Below, one piece after another: positions 52,443 through 61,833 of a DNA stretch of 64,000 nucleotides. Under the pieces are notes generated by a model. The model did no database searches, was not told the DNA's origin, and saw nothing but the letters and a program-made list of their open reading frames with translations. A program made the translations under genes and the position numbers. How positions within the stretch are numbered: position 1 is the first letter of the stretch; the number at the start of each line of letters is the position of its first letter. The stretch comes from DASUAS01 sp963841415 (GTDB lineage: Bacteria > Actinomycetota > Acidimicrobiia > IMCC26256 > DASPTH01). Where the stretch lies: assembly GCA_963841415.1 (NCBI GenBank), contig CAWJCN010000001.1:1364001-1428000 (forward strand), in the 5' to 3' direction.

Positions 52443-52631
52443 GCCCTGCTCGCTCCCTGGTCGGGCCCATCATGGCCGCGCCCGTGCGCACCGCCGGGGC
52501 ACCTGCCGGTGCGTCACGCTCCGCGCGCGTGTCCTCCGCCATATTTCGGCCAGGGACTCTCAAGGAGAGGCCCAGCGCGAGCCGATGCACTGTCCACGAA
52601 CACTCACAGCCGATCATCGGGAGAGATGGGC

Positions 52632-53123
52632 ATGCACGTGAAGAACTTGCTGGGGCGCAAGACGGCGGTACTCGCTTGCACGGCATTGATCGTGTTCGGA
52701 CTGTCGGCGTGCGGCTTCGCCGACACCTCGAGCGCTCCGCCGAGCGACCCCTTCACGAACGGGCTCTACAACGCGATGAACTACAACCGCGTCATGGCGG
52801 GCCTGCCGACGCTCACGTGGAGCCCGAAGCTGGGGAACAACGCCGGCACCTGGGCCGACCAGATGATGCACGCCAACTCGCTGTACCACCAGAACCTGAG
52901 CGCACTCATCTACTCGCCCGCCTACGCCAACTACCGCACCCTGGGCGAGAACATCCTCGTGGGCCCGGGCAGCATGTCGCCCGTGGACATCGAGGCCGCC
53001 TGGCGGAACTCGCCTCCGCACTGGGCCAACATCTCCAGCCGTGCCTTCAACGTCGTCGGCATCGGCTACGTGCGAGGCCCCGACGGCCGCATCTGGGCAG
53101 TCCAGGAGTTCGGCGGGCTCTGA
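52632..53123 (+). CDS. CAP-domain (SCP-like) lipoprotein
   Basis: 163 residues. Signal peptide with lipobox LSAC-G (Cys at about 27), so it is probably a surface lipoprotein. The mature part is a CAP domain: NAMNYNRVMAGLPTLTWSPK, ANSLYHQN and GENILVGPGSMSPVDIEAAW, with WRNSPPHWANISS and the final GIGYVRGPDGRIWAVQEFG. The ATG at 52632 is preferred because GGGAGAG lies six bases upstream; the ATG at 52626 is too close to it. Role unknown; CAP proteins act in wall or lipid binding. Confidence 0.83.
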   Translation: MHVKNLLGRKTAVLACTALIVFGLSACGFADTSSAPPSDPFTNGLYNAMNYNRVMAGLPTLTWSPKLGNNAGTWADQMMHANSLYHQNLSALIYSPAYANYRTLGENILVGPGSMSPVDIEAAWRNSPPHWANISSRAFNVVGIGYVRGPDGRIWAVQEFGGL

Positions 53124-53153
53124 TCCGCCATCGCACCCCCAGTTCCTGAGCGC

Positions 53154-53183
53154 ACGAGGCCGCGGCCCAGGCTGCGGCCTCGT
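53154..53183 (+). terminator. Terminator after the CAP-domain gene
   Basis: ACGAGGCCGC (53154-53163), 10-base loop and GCGGCCTCGT (53174-53183), perfect 10-bp arms 30 bp after the stop. No T-run. Confidence 0.65.
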
Positions 53184-53327
53184 CGCGCGGAGCGCCGAAC
53201 CGGCTCCATCCACGGTGACCCCATGACCGCGCCACGTCACGTACTTTGGTGGTACGAGGCGGGAACGGGCGGGAATTCTGCATCTCCGGCGGCATTGACC
53301 GTTGCGCCGGATGATCATGGGGGCACG

Positions 53328-53900
53328 ATGATGGGCAGCAGCTTCCCGAACGTGTTGCAGCGGACGCGTGAGGGCGACGCCTCGGCGTTCGCCCTGATCT
53401 GGCGACAGCTCCATCCGTCGCTCCTGCGATACCTGCGCGTCACGACCAACGATGCGGCCGAGGACGTCGCGTCCGAGACCTGGGCCTCGGTGGCCGCATC
53501 GATCAGCCGGTTCGAAGGTGACGAGTCCGCGTTCCGGGCCTGGTTCTTCACCATCGCTCGCCGCCGGGCGATCGACCACTTCCGTCGGGAGGCCCGACGG
53601 CGATCCGTCCCCGTCGACCCGGTCACCCTCGTCGCGGCGTCGACGCCGGCCACCGGAGCCGATCCCGGTGAGGCGGCGCTGAGCGCGCTGGCGATCGAGT
53701 CCGCGCTCGGTTACATCGCCGAGTTGCCGGACGGTCAGCGGGAAGCGGTGATGTTGCGCACGGTCGCCGGCCTCGATGTCGCACGCACCGCCGCCATCAT
53801 GAGCAAACGGCCCGGAACTGTCCGCGTGCTCGCCCATCGGGGCCTGCGGACGTTGGCTCGCCGACTCACCGAGGAGGAGGAGCGCGCCGTACCAGCCTGA
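53328..53900 (+). CDS. ECF-type RNA polymerase sigma factor
   Basis: A 190-residue sigma factor: LIWRQLHPSLLRYLRV, NDAAEDVASETWASVAA (region 2.2), AFRAWFFTIARRRAIDHFRR (region 2.4), then a spacer of about 45 residues and region 4 ELPDGQREAVMLRTVAGLDVARTAAIM and RPGTVRVLAHRGLRTL. ATG at 53328 of a double ATG. The frame is also open upstream to 53223, which would add 35 residues without recognisable sequence. The gene at 53925 follows directly and may be its regulator. Confidence 0.85.
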   Translation: MMGSSFPNVLQRTREGDASAFALIWRQLHPSLLRYLRVTTNDAAEDVASETWASVAASISRFEGDESAFRAWFFTIARRRAIDHFRREARRRSVPVDPVTLVAASTPATGADPGEAALSALAIESALGYIAELPDGQREAVMLRTVAGLDVARTAAIMSKRPGTVRVLAHRGLRTLARRLTEEEERAVPA

Positions 53901-53924
53901 GGGCTTTTGACGCTTGTAGTCCCG

Positions 53925-54551
53925 ATGTTCCGCAACCAGGTGCGACCCCCGACGCCGCCTCTCGACGAGATCACTGCCGAGCGCCTGCTCCGCGGCGATC
54001 CGATCGACGACCTGCCCGACGCCTTCCGGCCGCTCGGACGGTTGCTGGCGGACGCGTCCGGACCCGCTACCAGCGACGAGCTCGAAGGTTCGGCAGCTGC
54101 CGCGGCCATGTTCGTCGCCGCGCATGACGCGGCCGATCGGACCCGCCGGCGCACCTGGTCGCTCGTCGCGTCTGCATTCACGGCCTTCGCCGTCGTCATG
54201 TCCGGTGGCACCGCGGTTGCGGCCGCCCAGGGCGCGCTGCCCGAGCCGATCCAGCAAGCGGCCCACGTCGCTCTGGGCGTGGTCGGGATCTCGGTGCCCA
54301 GCATCAACCAGAAGTACGACGAGCAAGCGCCCGGCGAGAGCTCGGTGAACACACCGGACTCGACGTCCCGCTCCGTCGGTGGAAGTTCCGTGACGTCCAC
54401 GCCGACGACCGCGGCACCCACGACCCCGGTCGAGGGAGACGGCACCGTGCCGGCGTCGGGCGGCGACGGCAGCAACCTGCCGCCGCAGAGCTACGGCAAC
54501 GGCAACGGCCCGCCGAAGGTGCCGCCGGGCCAGGCCAAGAAGATCGGCTGA
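53925..54551 (+). CDS. Hypothetical single-pass protein, possible regulator of the preceding sigma factor
   Basis: About 208 residues: cytoplasmic region of about 75 residues (PLDEITAERLLRGDPIDDLP), a hydrophobic helix (WSLVASAFTAFAVVMSGGTAV), and a low-complexity Thr/Pro/Ser/Gly tail (VTSTPTTAAPTTPVEGDGTV). The ATG at 53925 is preferred over an upstream TTG at 53907. Topology resembles an anti-sigma factor, but no ZAS motif is present. 24 bp separate it from the sigma-factor stop. Confidence 0.55.
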   Translation: MFRNQVRPPTPPLDEITAERLLRGDPIDDLPDAFRPLGRLLADASGPATSDELEGSAAAAAMFVAAHDAADRTRRRTWSLVASAFTAFAVVMSGGTAVAAAQGALPEPIQQAAHVALGVVGISVPSINQKYDEQAPGESSVNTPDSTSRSVGGSSVTSTPTTAAPTTPVEGDGTVPASGGDGSNLPPQSYGNGNGPPKVPPGQAKKIG

Positions 54552-54560
54552 GGGCTCGCG

Positions 54561-55058
54561 TCAGTCGGCGACCGCGACCGGCGGCGCCCACTCGCACGCT
54601 TCGTCGAGGTCGAGCACCGCGGTCATCCGACCGAACGCGACCCAGTCGCCGATGCACACTGTGAGCTCGAAGATCTGCCGGTCGGTGAACACCGCCTTCA
54701 TGCGGTCGAAGAACGCGTCGTCGAGCGACCGGTGGTCGAGCGCGAACTTGTCGGCGTACTCGATCGCGAGGCGCTCCTGCTCGGAGTAATCGCCGCTCTC
54801 GGGATTCCCGACGTGCTCGTACAGCTCCTCGTCGACCCCGTGGCGCGCCAACGAGGGCACCCGCCACGCCATGCAGATGTTGCAGCCGTTGATCTGGGCG
54901 ATGCGCATGCGCGCGGCCTCGCGCACCCGCCACGACAGCTCCAGGCCCTTGCCGCCGACCTTCGCCGCCAGCGCGCCGACCGCGGCACCGAGATCCGGCG
55001 AGAGCGACCAGACCCGCTCGAGGTCGGTGCCGTCGCCGGGCAGGTCGATGCGCGCCAT
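54561..55058 (-). CDS. AhpD-like/carboxymuconolactone decarboxylase-family protein
   Basis: 165 residues with the CMD helical pattern and a CxxC pair: AARMRIAQINGCNICMAWRV and ERLAIEYADKFALDHRSLDDA. The CNIC motif is like the peroxidatic and resolving Cys of AhpD-type alkylhydroperoxidases. ATG at 55058 overlaps the stop of the closely similar gene upstream (TGATG). Probably two subunits of one complex, or a recent duplication. Confidence 0.82.
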   Translation of the reverse strand: MARIDLPGDGTDLERVWSLSPDLGAAVGALAAKVGGKGLELSWRVREAARMRIAQINGCNICMAWRVPSLARHGVDEELYEHVGNPESGDYSEQERLAIEYADKFALDHRSLDDAFFDRMKAVFTDRQIFELTVCIGDWVAFGRMTAVLDLDEACEWAPPVAVAD

Positions 55059-55562
55059 CAGACCGTCGCCTCGGCCGGGCGCGGCGGCGCCCATCCGCAC
55101 GCCTCCGCGACGTCGAGCACGGCTTGGAAGCGGCCGAACGCGAGCCAGTTGCCGATCATCGCGGTGAGCTCGACGATCTCGGCGTCGGTGAACTCGGCCC
55201 GCATCCGCACGAAGAACGCGTCGTCGAGCGACCGGTGGTCGAGCGCGAACTTGTCGGCGTACTCGATGGCCAGGCGCTCCTTCACCGAGTAGTCACCCGC
55301 GTCGGGGTCGTCGACGTGCGCGTACAGCTCCTCGGTGACACCGCGGTCGGCCATCTCCGGGAAGCGCCACTCCTGGCACACGTTGCAGCCGTTGATGTGG
55401 GCGATCCGCATGCGGGCGACTTCGCGCACGCGCGGGCTCAACGAGGCGGTCGCCGTAGACGGCGGCGCTGAGGTTGCCGACCGCGGCGCCGAGCTCGGGC
55501 GAGAGCGACCACACCTGCACCAGCTCGCCGCCGTCCCCTTCGGGGATCGTGATCCTGGCCAT
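55058..55562 (-). CDS. AhpD-like protein, paralogue of the next gene (frame break near 55441)
   Basis: About 168 residues. MARITIPEGDGGELVQVWSL and GAAVGNLSAAVYGDRLV lie in one frame, then LSPRVREVARMRIAHINGCN and CQEWRFPEMADRG in another. A single-base insertion near 55441 would explain the change, and the paralogue at 54561-55058 (about half identical by eye) shows the intact layout. CNVC is the CxxC pair. ATG at 55562; overlaps the next gene by one base. It is divergent from lhr, with 159 bp between starts. Confidence 0.68.
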
Positions 55563-55721
55563 CGGGGACCTCCATGTCGCGTCGATGCCTGCTCCGGCGC
55601 CTCCGCTCCGGCGTGCCGGCCTCCGGCCACGCCTGCGCTTCATCTCCGGATACCTCCCGAGCCTACGGCTTCCTCGGGACTCCCCGGGTTTACTGTCACA
55701 CCCATCCGCGAGAATGGGAGC

Positions 55722-58700
55722 ATGACCGCCGTGCCGCTCCCCCTGCTCCCCGGCGGCCCGCCCGTGCACGCGGCGCTGGCCGAGATGCACCCCGCGGTCG
55801 CGGAGTGGTTCCGCCGGCGCTTCCCCGACGGCCCCACCGCCCCGCAGGAGGAGGCGTGGCCGCACGTGGCGGCCGGACACGACACGCTCGTCGCGGCCCC
55901 GACCGGCTCGGGCAAGACCCTCGCCGCGTTCCTGGTGTGCATCGACCGGCTCTACCGGGCCCACGAGCGCGGCGAACCGGTCGACGGCATCGCGCGCGTG
56001 GTCTACGTGTCGCCGCTCAAGGCGTTGGCCGTCGACATCGCGGAGAACCTCGAGCGACCGCTGGCCGAGATCGCCGACGTCGCCAGCGAGCTCGGCCTCC
56101 CCGCACCGCGCGTGCGCGTCGCGGTGCGCACCGGCGACACGACCAGCTCGCAACGCAGCGCGATGGTGCGCAAGCCACCCAGCTTCGTGGTCACCACGCC
56201 GGAGTCGCTCTACCTGCTCGTCACCAGCGAGAAGGGTCGCGAAGCGCTGCGCACGGTGGAGACGGTCATCGTCGACGAGATCCACGCGGTCGCGCGCGAC
56301 AAGCGGGGCGCGCACCTGGCCATCACGCTCGAACGACTCGAGGCGCTGTGCGACGAGCGTCCGCACCGGATCGGCCTGTCGGCCACGCAGCGGCCCATCG
56401 AGACCGTCGGGCGGCTGCTCGTCGGCGACCGGCCCCTGCCGGTCATCGTCGACGCCGGCCACCAGCGCGCGCTCGACCTCGCGCTCGAGCTCCCCGAAGG
56501 TGAGCTCGAAGCGGTCACCTCGGCCGAGCAGATGAGCGACGTCCTCGACCGCATCGCCGCGTTGGTCGAGGAGCACCGCACCACGCTCGTCTTCGTGAAC
56601 ACGCGTCGGTTGGCCGAGCGCCTCGCCCACCAGTTGGGGACGCGCCTCGGCGACGACGTGGTCGCCGCGCACCACGGCTCGCTCTCGAAGGAACGTCGCC
56701 ACCGGGTGGAGACGCGTCTGCGCGCCGGCGACCTGCGCGCGTTGGTGGCCACCGCTTCGCTCGAGCTCGGCATCGACATCGGCCCCGTCGAGCTGGTGTG
56801 CCAGATCGGCTCACCGCGCAGCATCGCGACGTTCCTGCAGCGGGTCGGTCGCTCCAACCACAGCCGGGCCGGCACCCCCAAGGGCCGCCTCTACCCACTC
56901 ACCCGCGACGAGCTGATCGAGTGCACCGCCCTGCTCGCCGCCGTGCGCGCCGGTCGTCTCGACACCATCCAGCTGCCCGCGCTGCCGCTCGACATCGCCG
57001 CCCAGCAGGTCGTCGCCGAGGTGGGCGCGCAGGAGTGGCGCACCGACGACCTCTACGCGCTCGTGCGACGCGCCGCGCCCTACCACGGCATGACACGCGA
57101 GCAGTTCGACGAGGTCGTCGACCTGGTGAGCAACGGCATCGCCACCGGGCGCGGACCGCGCGGCGCCTACGTGCACCACGACGCCGTCAACGGCGAGCTG
57201 CGCGGTCGCAAGGGCGCGCGGCTGGCCGCGGTGACGTCGGGGGGCGCCATCCCGGAGACCGGCGACTACCGCGTCGTCGCCGAGCCCGACGACACCTTCA
57301 TCGGCACCGTCAACGAAGACTGGGCGGTCGAGTCGATGGCGGGCGACATCTTCCTGCTCGGCACCCACTCGTGGCAGATCCGCAAGGTGGAGCTCGGTGT
57401 CGTGCGCGTGCGCGACGCGGGCACCGCGCCACCGACCATCCCGTTCTGGATGGGCGAGGCACCGGCCCGCACCGCCGAGCTGTCCACCGAGGTCTCGGAT
57501 CTGCGGGCCGCGGTCGACCGCTTCCTCACCGCCGGCGACCCCGACGGCGCGAAGCGATGGCTCATGGAGACCGCGGGGATCGACGCCGAGTCCGCCACCA
57601 TGGTCGTCGACTACCTCGCGGTCGGGCGCGCCGTGCTGGGCGCGATGCCCACGCAGGAGCGCATCGTGTTCGAGCGCTTCTTCGACGAGACCGGCGGCAT
57701 GCAGCTCGTCGTGCACTCGCCGTTCGGTGGCCGGGTCAACCGCTCCCTCGGGCTCGCGCTGCGCAAGAAGTTCTGTCGCACGTTCAACTTCGAGCTGCAG
57801 GCGGCCGCCAGCGACGACGCCATCGTGCTGTCGCTGGGCCCGCACCACAGCTTCCCGCTGAGCGAGGTGCCGGGCTACCTCAGCAGCGCCACGGTCGAAG
57901 ACACCCTCGAACACGCCATCCTCGACTCGCCCATGTTCCAGGCCCGCTGGCGGTGGAACCTCAACCGGTCGCTGATGGTGCTGCGCTTCCGCAACGGCCG
58001 TCGCAACCCGCCACCGATCCAGCGCATGGAGTCCGACGACCTCATGGCCGCGGTGTTCCCGCAGGCGGCGGCGTGCCAGGAGAACGTCACCGGGCCCATC
58101 GAGATCCCCGACCACGTGCTCGTGCGCCAGACGATCACCGACACGCTGCACGAGGCGCTCGACGTCGACGCCACGCGCGCGCTGCTCGAACGGTTGGAGG
58201 CGGGCGCGGTGCAGGTGCACTTCGCCGACACCACCGAGCCCTCGGTGCTCGCGCACGAGATCCTCACCGCTCGCCCCTACGCGTTCCTCGACGACGAGGA
58301 GTTGCAGAACCGGCGCACCAACGCGGTCACGCTGCGGCGCGGTCTCGCCGTCGACCTCGCTGCCATCGGCGCGCTCGACCCGGCCGCGATCGAGCAGGTC
58401 CACGGCGAGATCACGCCCGAGCCCGAGTCCGCCGACGACCTCGCCGACCTGCTGGCATCGCTGGTGGTGGTGCGGCCGCGACCGGACTGGAGGCCCTTGT
58501 TCGACGAGCTCCGCGAGCGCGGCCGCGCGGTCGCGTTCCGCCCGCGCGACACCGACCTGTGGTGCGCTGCCGAGCGCGAAGACGACGCCGGTCACGCGTT
58601 CGCCGACGACGAGGAGGCGATCGCGCAGCTGCTCCGCGGTCACCTCGAGATCAGCGGGATCACCACCGTCGAACGCCTGGCCGAGGCCACGACCCTCACG

Positions 58701-59960
58701 CCCGGTCGGGTCGCCGCGGGGCTCGCGTACCTCGAGCAGAGCGGCTTCGCGTTGCAGGGCACGTACACCCCGGATGCGGTGGAGACCGAGTGGGTGTCGC
58801 GCCGGTTGCTCGCGCGCATGCACTCGTACTCGCGCCGCACTCGGCGCGGTGGTGTGGAGCCCGCCACCGCCCAAGACTTCATGCGCTTCCTGTTGCGTTG
58901 GCAACACGTCGCACCGGGCTGCCAGCTGGCGGGTGAGGTCGGGCTGCTGACCGTCGTGGAGCAGCTGCAGGGCTTCGACGCCGCGGCGGTGGCGTGGGAG
59001 CCCGACCTGCTCGGCGCAAGGCTGCGCCGTTACGACCCCGCGTGGCTCGACCGGCTGTGCCACGACGGCGAGGTCGCCTGGTTGCGCACCAACCCGCCGG
59101 TGCGCGCGGTCGACGCGCCCGCGGTGGCGCCGTCGAAGGCCACACCCATCTCACTGGTCGCGCGCGTCGACCTGCCCTGGCTGCTGCTGGCAGCCCGCTC
59201 CACCGGCGATCCCGGGGAGCCGGTGGTCGGGGCGACGGCCGAGGTGCTCGAGGTGCTGCGCGAACGCGGCGCGTGCTTCGCCAGCGAGCTGGGCACCGCC
59301 ACCACCCGCCTGCCCGAAGACATCGAGCGTGCGCTGTGGGACGGCCTGGCGCGCGGGCTGGTCATGTCCGACGGCTTCGGCGCCATCCGCTCGCGGGTCG
59401 CGTCGAACCCGCGCCGCTCCGAGGGACGACGGTTCTCGCGGCTCTCCCGCGGCCCGCGGCTCGCCACCGCCGCCGCGGGGCGCTGGTCACTCGTCCCCAC
59501 GGCCGAGACGGTCGCGCTCACCGATCTCGCGACCGCCGATCGCGACGAGCTGGCCGAGGCGGTGGCCGAACTGCTGCTGCACCGGTGGGGTGTCGTGTTC
59601 CGCGACCTGGTGGTGCACGACTCGCTGCGGTTCCCGTGGCGCGACCTGCAGTGGGCGCTGCGACGGTTGGAAGATCGTGGCCTGGTGCGGGGCGGTCGGT
59701 TCGTGACCGGGTTCAGCGGCGAGCAGTACGCGCTCCCGGCCGCGCACGAGCAGCTCACCCAGGTGCGGCGGTCGCCGCGCGAGGGCGAGCGCGTCACCGT
59801 CAACGCCACCGATCCCCTGAACCTCGTCGGCGTGATCGTGCCCGGCGCCCGCGTGCCGGCGGTGCGCACCCGCCGGGTGACCTACGTCGACGGGGTCTTC
59901 CACGACGGCACCGAGACCGCCGACGTGGCACGTGAGCCGGCGGAGGCGCGCAGCGCCTGA
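55722..59960 (+). CDS. lhr: Lhr-type large ATP-dependent helicase
   Basis: 1412 residues. The superfamily 2 core has LVAAPTGSGKTLAAF (Walker A), VETVIVDEIHAVARD (DEIH), GLSATQRPIETVG (motif III) and TASLELGIDIGPV and QRVGRSNHSRAG (motifs V-VI) within the first 410 residues. The remainder is the large Lhr-specific region, winged helix and C-terminal beta-barrel modules, typical of actinobacterial Lhr (about 1500 residues). ATG at 55722. Lhr unwinds DNA and RNA:DNA hybrids in the DNA-damage response. A BKACE-family gene follows in 19 bp. Confidence 0.92.
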   Translation: MTAVPLPLLPGGPPVHAALAEMHPAVAEWFRRRFPDGPTAPQEEAWPHVAAGHDTLVAAPTGSGKTLAAFLVCIDRLYRAHERGEPVDGIARVVYVSPLKALAVDIAENLERPLAEIADVASELGLPAPRVRVAVRTGDTTSSQRSAMVRKPPSFVVTTPESLYLLVTSEKGREALRTVETVIVDEIHAVARDKRGAHLAITLERLEALCDERPHRIGLSATQRPIETVGRLLVGDRPLPVIVDAGHQRALDLALELPEGELEAVTSAEQMSDVLDRIAALVEEHRTTLVFVNTRRLAERLAHQLGTRLGDDVVAAHHGSLSKERRHRVETRLRAGDLRALVATASLELGIDIGPVELVCQIGSPRSIATFLQRVGRSNHSRAGTPKGRLYPLTRDELIECTALLAAVRAGRLDTIQLPALPLDIAAQQVVAEVGAQEWRTDDLYALVRRAAPYHGMTREQFDEVVDLVSNGIATGRGPRGAYVHHDAVNGELRGRKGARLAAVTSGGAIPETGDYRVVAEPDDTFIGTVNEDWAVESMAGDIFLLGTHSWQIRKVELGVVRVRDAGTAPPTIPFWMGEAPARTAELSTEVSDLRAAVDRFLTAGDPDGAKRWLMETAGIDAESATMVVDYLAVGRAVLGAMPTQERIVFERFFDETGGMQLVVHSPFGGRVNRSLGLALRKKFCRTFNFELQAAASDDAIVLSLGPHHSFPLSEVPGYLSSATVEDTLEHAILDSPMFQARWRWNLNRSLMVLRFRNGRRNPPPIQRMESDDLMAAVFPQAAACQENVTGPIEIPDHVLVRQTITDTLHEALDVDATRALLERLEAGAVQVHFADTTEPSVLAHEILTARPYAFLDDEELQNRRTNAVTLRRGLAVDLAAIGALDPAAIEQVHGEITPEPESADDLADLLASLVVVRPRPDWRPLFDELRERGRAVAFRPRDTDLWCAAEREDDAGHAFADDEEAIAQLLRGHLEISGITTVERLAEATTLTPGRVAAGLAYLEQSGFALQGTYTPDAVETEWVSRRLLARMHSYSRRTRRGGVEPATAQDFMRFLLRWQHVAPGCQLAGEVGLLTVVEQLQGFDAAAVAWEPDLLGARLRRYDPAWLDRLCHDGEVAWLRTNPPVRAVDAPAVAPSKATPISLVARVDLPWLLLAARSTGDPGEPVVGATAEVLEVLRERGACFASELGTATTRLPEDIERALWDGLARGLVMSDGFGAIRSRVASNPRRSEGRRFSRLSRGPRLATAAAGRWSLVPTAETVALTDLATADRDELAEAVAELLLHRWGVVFRDLVVHDSLRFPWRDLQWALRRLEDRGLVRGGRFVTGFSGEQYALPAAHEQLTQVRRSPREGERVTVNATDPLNLVGVIVPGARVPAVRTRRVTYVDGVFHDGTETADVAREPAEARSA

Positions 59961-59979
59961 GCGCGCGAGGATCGGGGCC

Positions 59980-60885
59980 GTGCCCGCTTCGCAGCCCGTC
60001 CTCATCGAAGCCGCCATCAACGGTGGCACCACCAAGGCGCGCAACCCCAACGTGCCGCTGACGCCGGAGGAGATCCGCAAGGACGCGCTCGGCTGCTTCG
60101 ACGTCGGAGCGACCATCGTGCACGCTCACAACCACGACATCCGCCTCAGTGGCGAGGAGGCCGCGCGCGCCTACCTCGACGCGTGGGAACCGCTGCTCGC
60201 CGAGCGTCCCGACGTGCTGTGGTACCCGACGCTGTGCGTCGCGCCCGGCCCACGCGAGAAGCTCGAGCACGTACGCCTCATCGGCGAGCGGGTGCCGGTG
60301 CGGATGGCCGCGGTCGATCCCGGATCGACCAACCTCGGGTCCCCGGGCGACGACGGCCTCCCCGAGGGTGGCGTGTACGCGAACTCGTACGCCGACATCC
60401 GCGAGGCGTTCGCGCTGTGCGAGGAGCACGGCTGGGGCCCGCAGCTCGCGATCTACGAACCCGGCTTCCTCCAGTGCGTGCTCACCTACCAGCGCGCCGG
60501 CCGCCTCCCCGCCGGGTCCATGGTGAAGCTCTACTTCGGCGGCGAGTGGGGGATGTGGGCGCGGGCGCGGGGCGTCACGTTCGGGTTGCCACCGACGGCC
60601 AACGCGCTCCTCGCCTACCTCGACATGCTGGAAGGCTCCGCGCTGCCGTGGTCGGTGTCGGTGTGGGGGGGCGACCTGATGGCCACCCCGGTTGCCCGAC
60701 TGGCGCTCGAGCGCGGCGGGCACCTGCACGTCGGGTTGGAGGAGCACTACGACCCCGACCACTCCCCCACCAACGTCGAGCTCGTCGAGCACGCGGTCGC
60801 GTTGGCCCACTCGGTGGGGCGGCCGATCGCGACGACCGGCGAGGCGATCGAGATCCTCGGGCTGCCGGTCGTCGCCGCTCGCTGA
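59980..60885 (+). CDS. BKACE (DUF849)-family beta-keto acid cleavage enzyme
   Basis: A 301-residue TIM-barrel protein: VLIEAAINGGTTKARNPNVP, ATIVHAHNHDIRLSG (zinc-binding His pair), LWYPTLCVAPG, and SVSVWGGDLMATPVARLALE. BKACE enzymes condense a beta-keto acid with acetyl-CoA to give acetoacetate and a CoA ester, as in lysine fermentation; specificity varies widely. GTG at 59980 is chosen because it begins at the first barrel strand, with GAGG nine bases upstream. Confidence 0.82.
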   Translation: MPASQPVLIEAAINGGTTKARNPNVPLTPEEIRKDALGCFDVGATIVHAHNHDIRLSGEEAARAYLDAWEPLLAERPDVLWYPTLCVAPGPREKLEHVRLIGERVPVRMAAVDPGSTNLGSPGDDGLPEGGVYANSYADIREAFALCEEHGWGPQLAIYEPGFLQCVLTYQRAGRLPAGSMVKLYFGGEWGMWARARGVTFGLPPTANALLAYLDMLEGSALPWSVSVWGGDLMATPVARLALERGGHLHVGLEEHYDPDHSPTNVELVEHAVALAHSVGRPIATTGEAIEILGLPVVAAR

Positions 60886-60912
60886 GGCGCGTCGGCGCGC
60901 GCGGGGCGACTA

Positions 60913-61737
60913 CTAGTGCTCGGCGCGGTCGAGGTCGGCTGTCGGATCGTGCGTCAGGTCGGCGCGGCGGAACGCAGTGGTGTCGGGGAGCGCGAGATGC
61001 ACGTCGGACTCCTCCTCCACCCGCACGCGGAGCCGCCGTCCCGCGCAACCGAGCACGTGACCGCCTGCGGTGCGCGCGTCGTCGACGAAGTGGAGGTGGT
61101 AGCCGGCCACCTCCACGCCCGACGCGTACGGAGGCGACCAGAAGCCGACCATCGTGCCGTCGACCGGACCGAGCTCGAACTCGACCTGGTGTTCGGTCGC
61201 GACCGCGAGTGGCACACCGGGCGCGGTGCGGCACGCGGCGCGCACGTGCACCGCGTCGAAGCGGCCGTCGACCCTCACCGCGAAGAACACGTTGGCGGAG
61301 TCGCGCAGGCCGTCGACGGCCGCGGTGAGCGTGGCGAGGTCGTCGACCTCGTCGAGCACGACGGTGTCGGGGTCACCGAAGCGGGTGACCACCGCGAACG
61401 GCGTGGTCGCGTCGTCGGGCACCTCGTGCACCTCGCCGCGGGACGACACGCGGAACACGTGGCCGTCGAGCACCACCATCTCGCCGTCGAGATCCCCGAA
61501 GGTGCCGAGCCCGAAGTCGCCGTGCTCGCGCACCAGCCCCACCGACACCGCGCCTTGGTAGACGCCCTCGACCAACGCCCCCGCCGTCGACACCTGGTAC
61601 ATCGTGTGGTGCTCGACGCCGAGGTACTCGGCCAACGCGCGCTCCACGAGGTGGTCGATCGGCGCCCCGCTGCTCCGGACGAGCTCGTCGAGCGCGGCGA
61701 GCACGTGGGAGTCCACACGGGCGCGCAGCTCGGGCAT
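60913..61737 (-). CDS. Acetolactate decarboxylase with N-terminal ribbon-helix-helix-like segment
   Basis: 274 residues. From about 45 on it is an alpha-acetolactate decarboxylase (BudA/AlsD): QVSTAGALVEGVYQGAVS, HGDFGLGTFGDLDGEMVVLDG, TPFAVVTRF and the zinc cluster region YHLHFVDDARTAGGHVL. The first 40 residues (ARVDSHVLAALDELVRSSG, then HLVERALAEYLG) look like a ribbon-helix-helix DNA-binding unit, which normal BudA lacks. It converts acetolactate to acetoin. ATG at 61737. Converges with the BKACE gene, 27 bp apart. Confidence 0.8.
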   Translation of the reverse strand: MPELRARVDSHVLAALDELVRSSGAPIDHLVERALAEYLGVEHHTMYQVSTAGALVEGVYQGAVSVGLVREHGDFGLGTFGDLDGEMVVLDGHVFRVSSRGEVHEVPDDATTPFAVVTRFGDPDTVVLDEVDDLATLTAAVDGLRDSANVFFAVRVDGRFDAVHVRAACRTAPGVPLAVATEHQVEFELGPVDGTMVGFWSPPYASGVEVAGYHLHFVDDARTAGGHVLGCAGRRLRVRVEEESDVHLALPDTTAFRRADLTHDPTADLDRAEH

Positions 61738-61833
61738 CCGGGCACGGTACCGGTTCCGCGGATCTCCGGGAACCAGATGCGCGTCGCGCTCGTCTGAACC
61801 TCCCGCACGCAACTCATCGAGGGAGGGAACCTC

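Noticed and set aside
49902..52631. A long open plus-strand frame running into the CAP-domain gene
   Set aside because: It is antisense to the FtsX-type permease and rich in Arg, Gln, His and Asp. Only its last part, from 52632, has a signal peptide and a real domain.
53262..53283. GGAAC-type ECF promoter before the sigma gene at 53328
   Set aside because: GGAAC is present at 53262-53266 but no CGTC-like -10 lies at 15-17 bp, so autoregulation by the sigma factor is not supported.
56811..59063. An open minus-strand frame of 750 codons inside lhr
   Set aside because: It is antisense to clearly conserved helicase sequence and has no recognisable domain.
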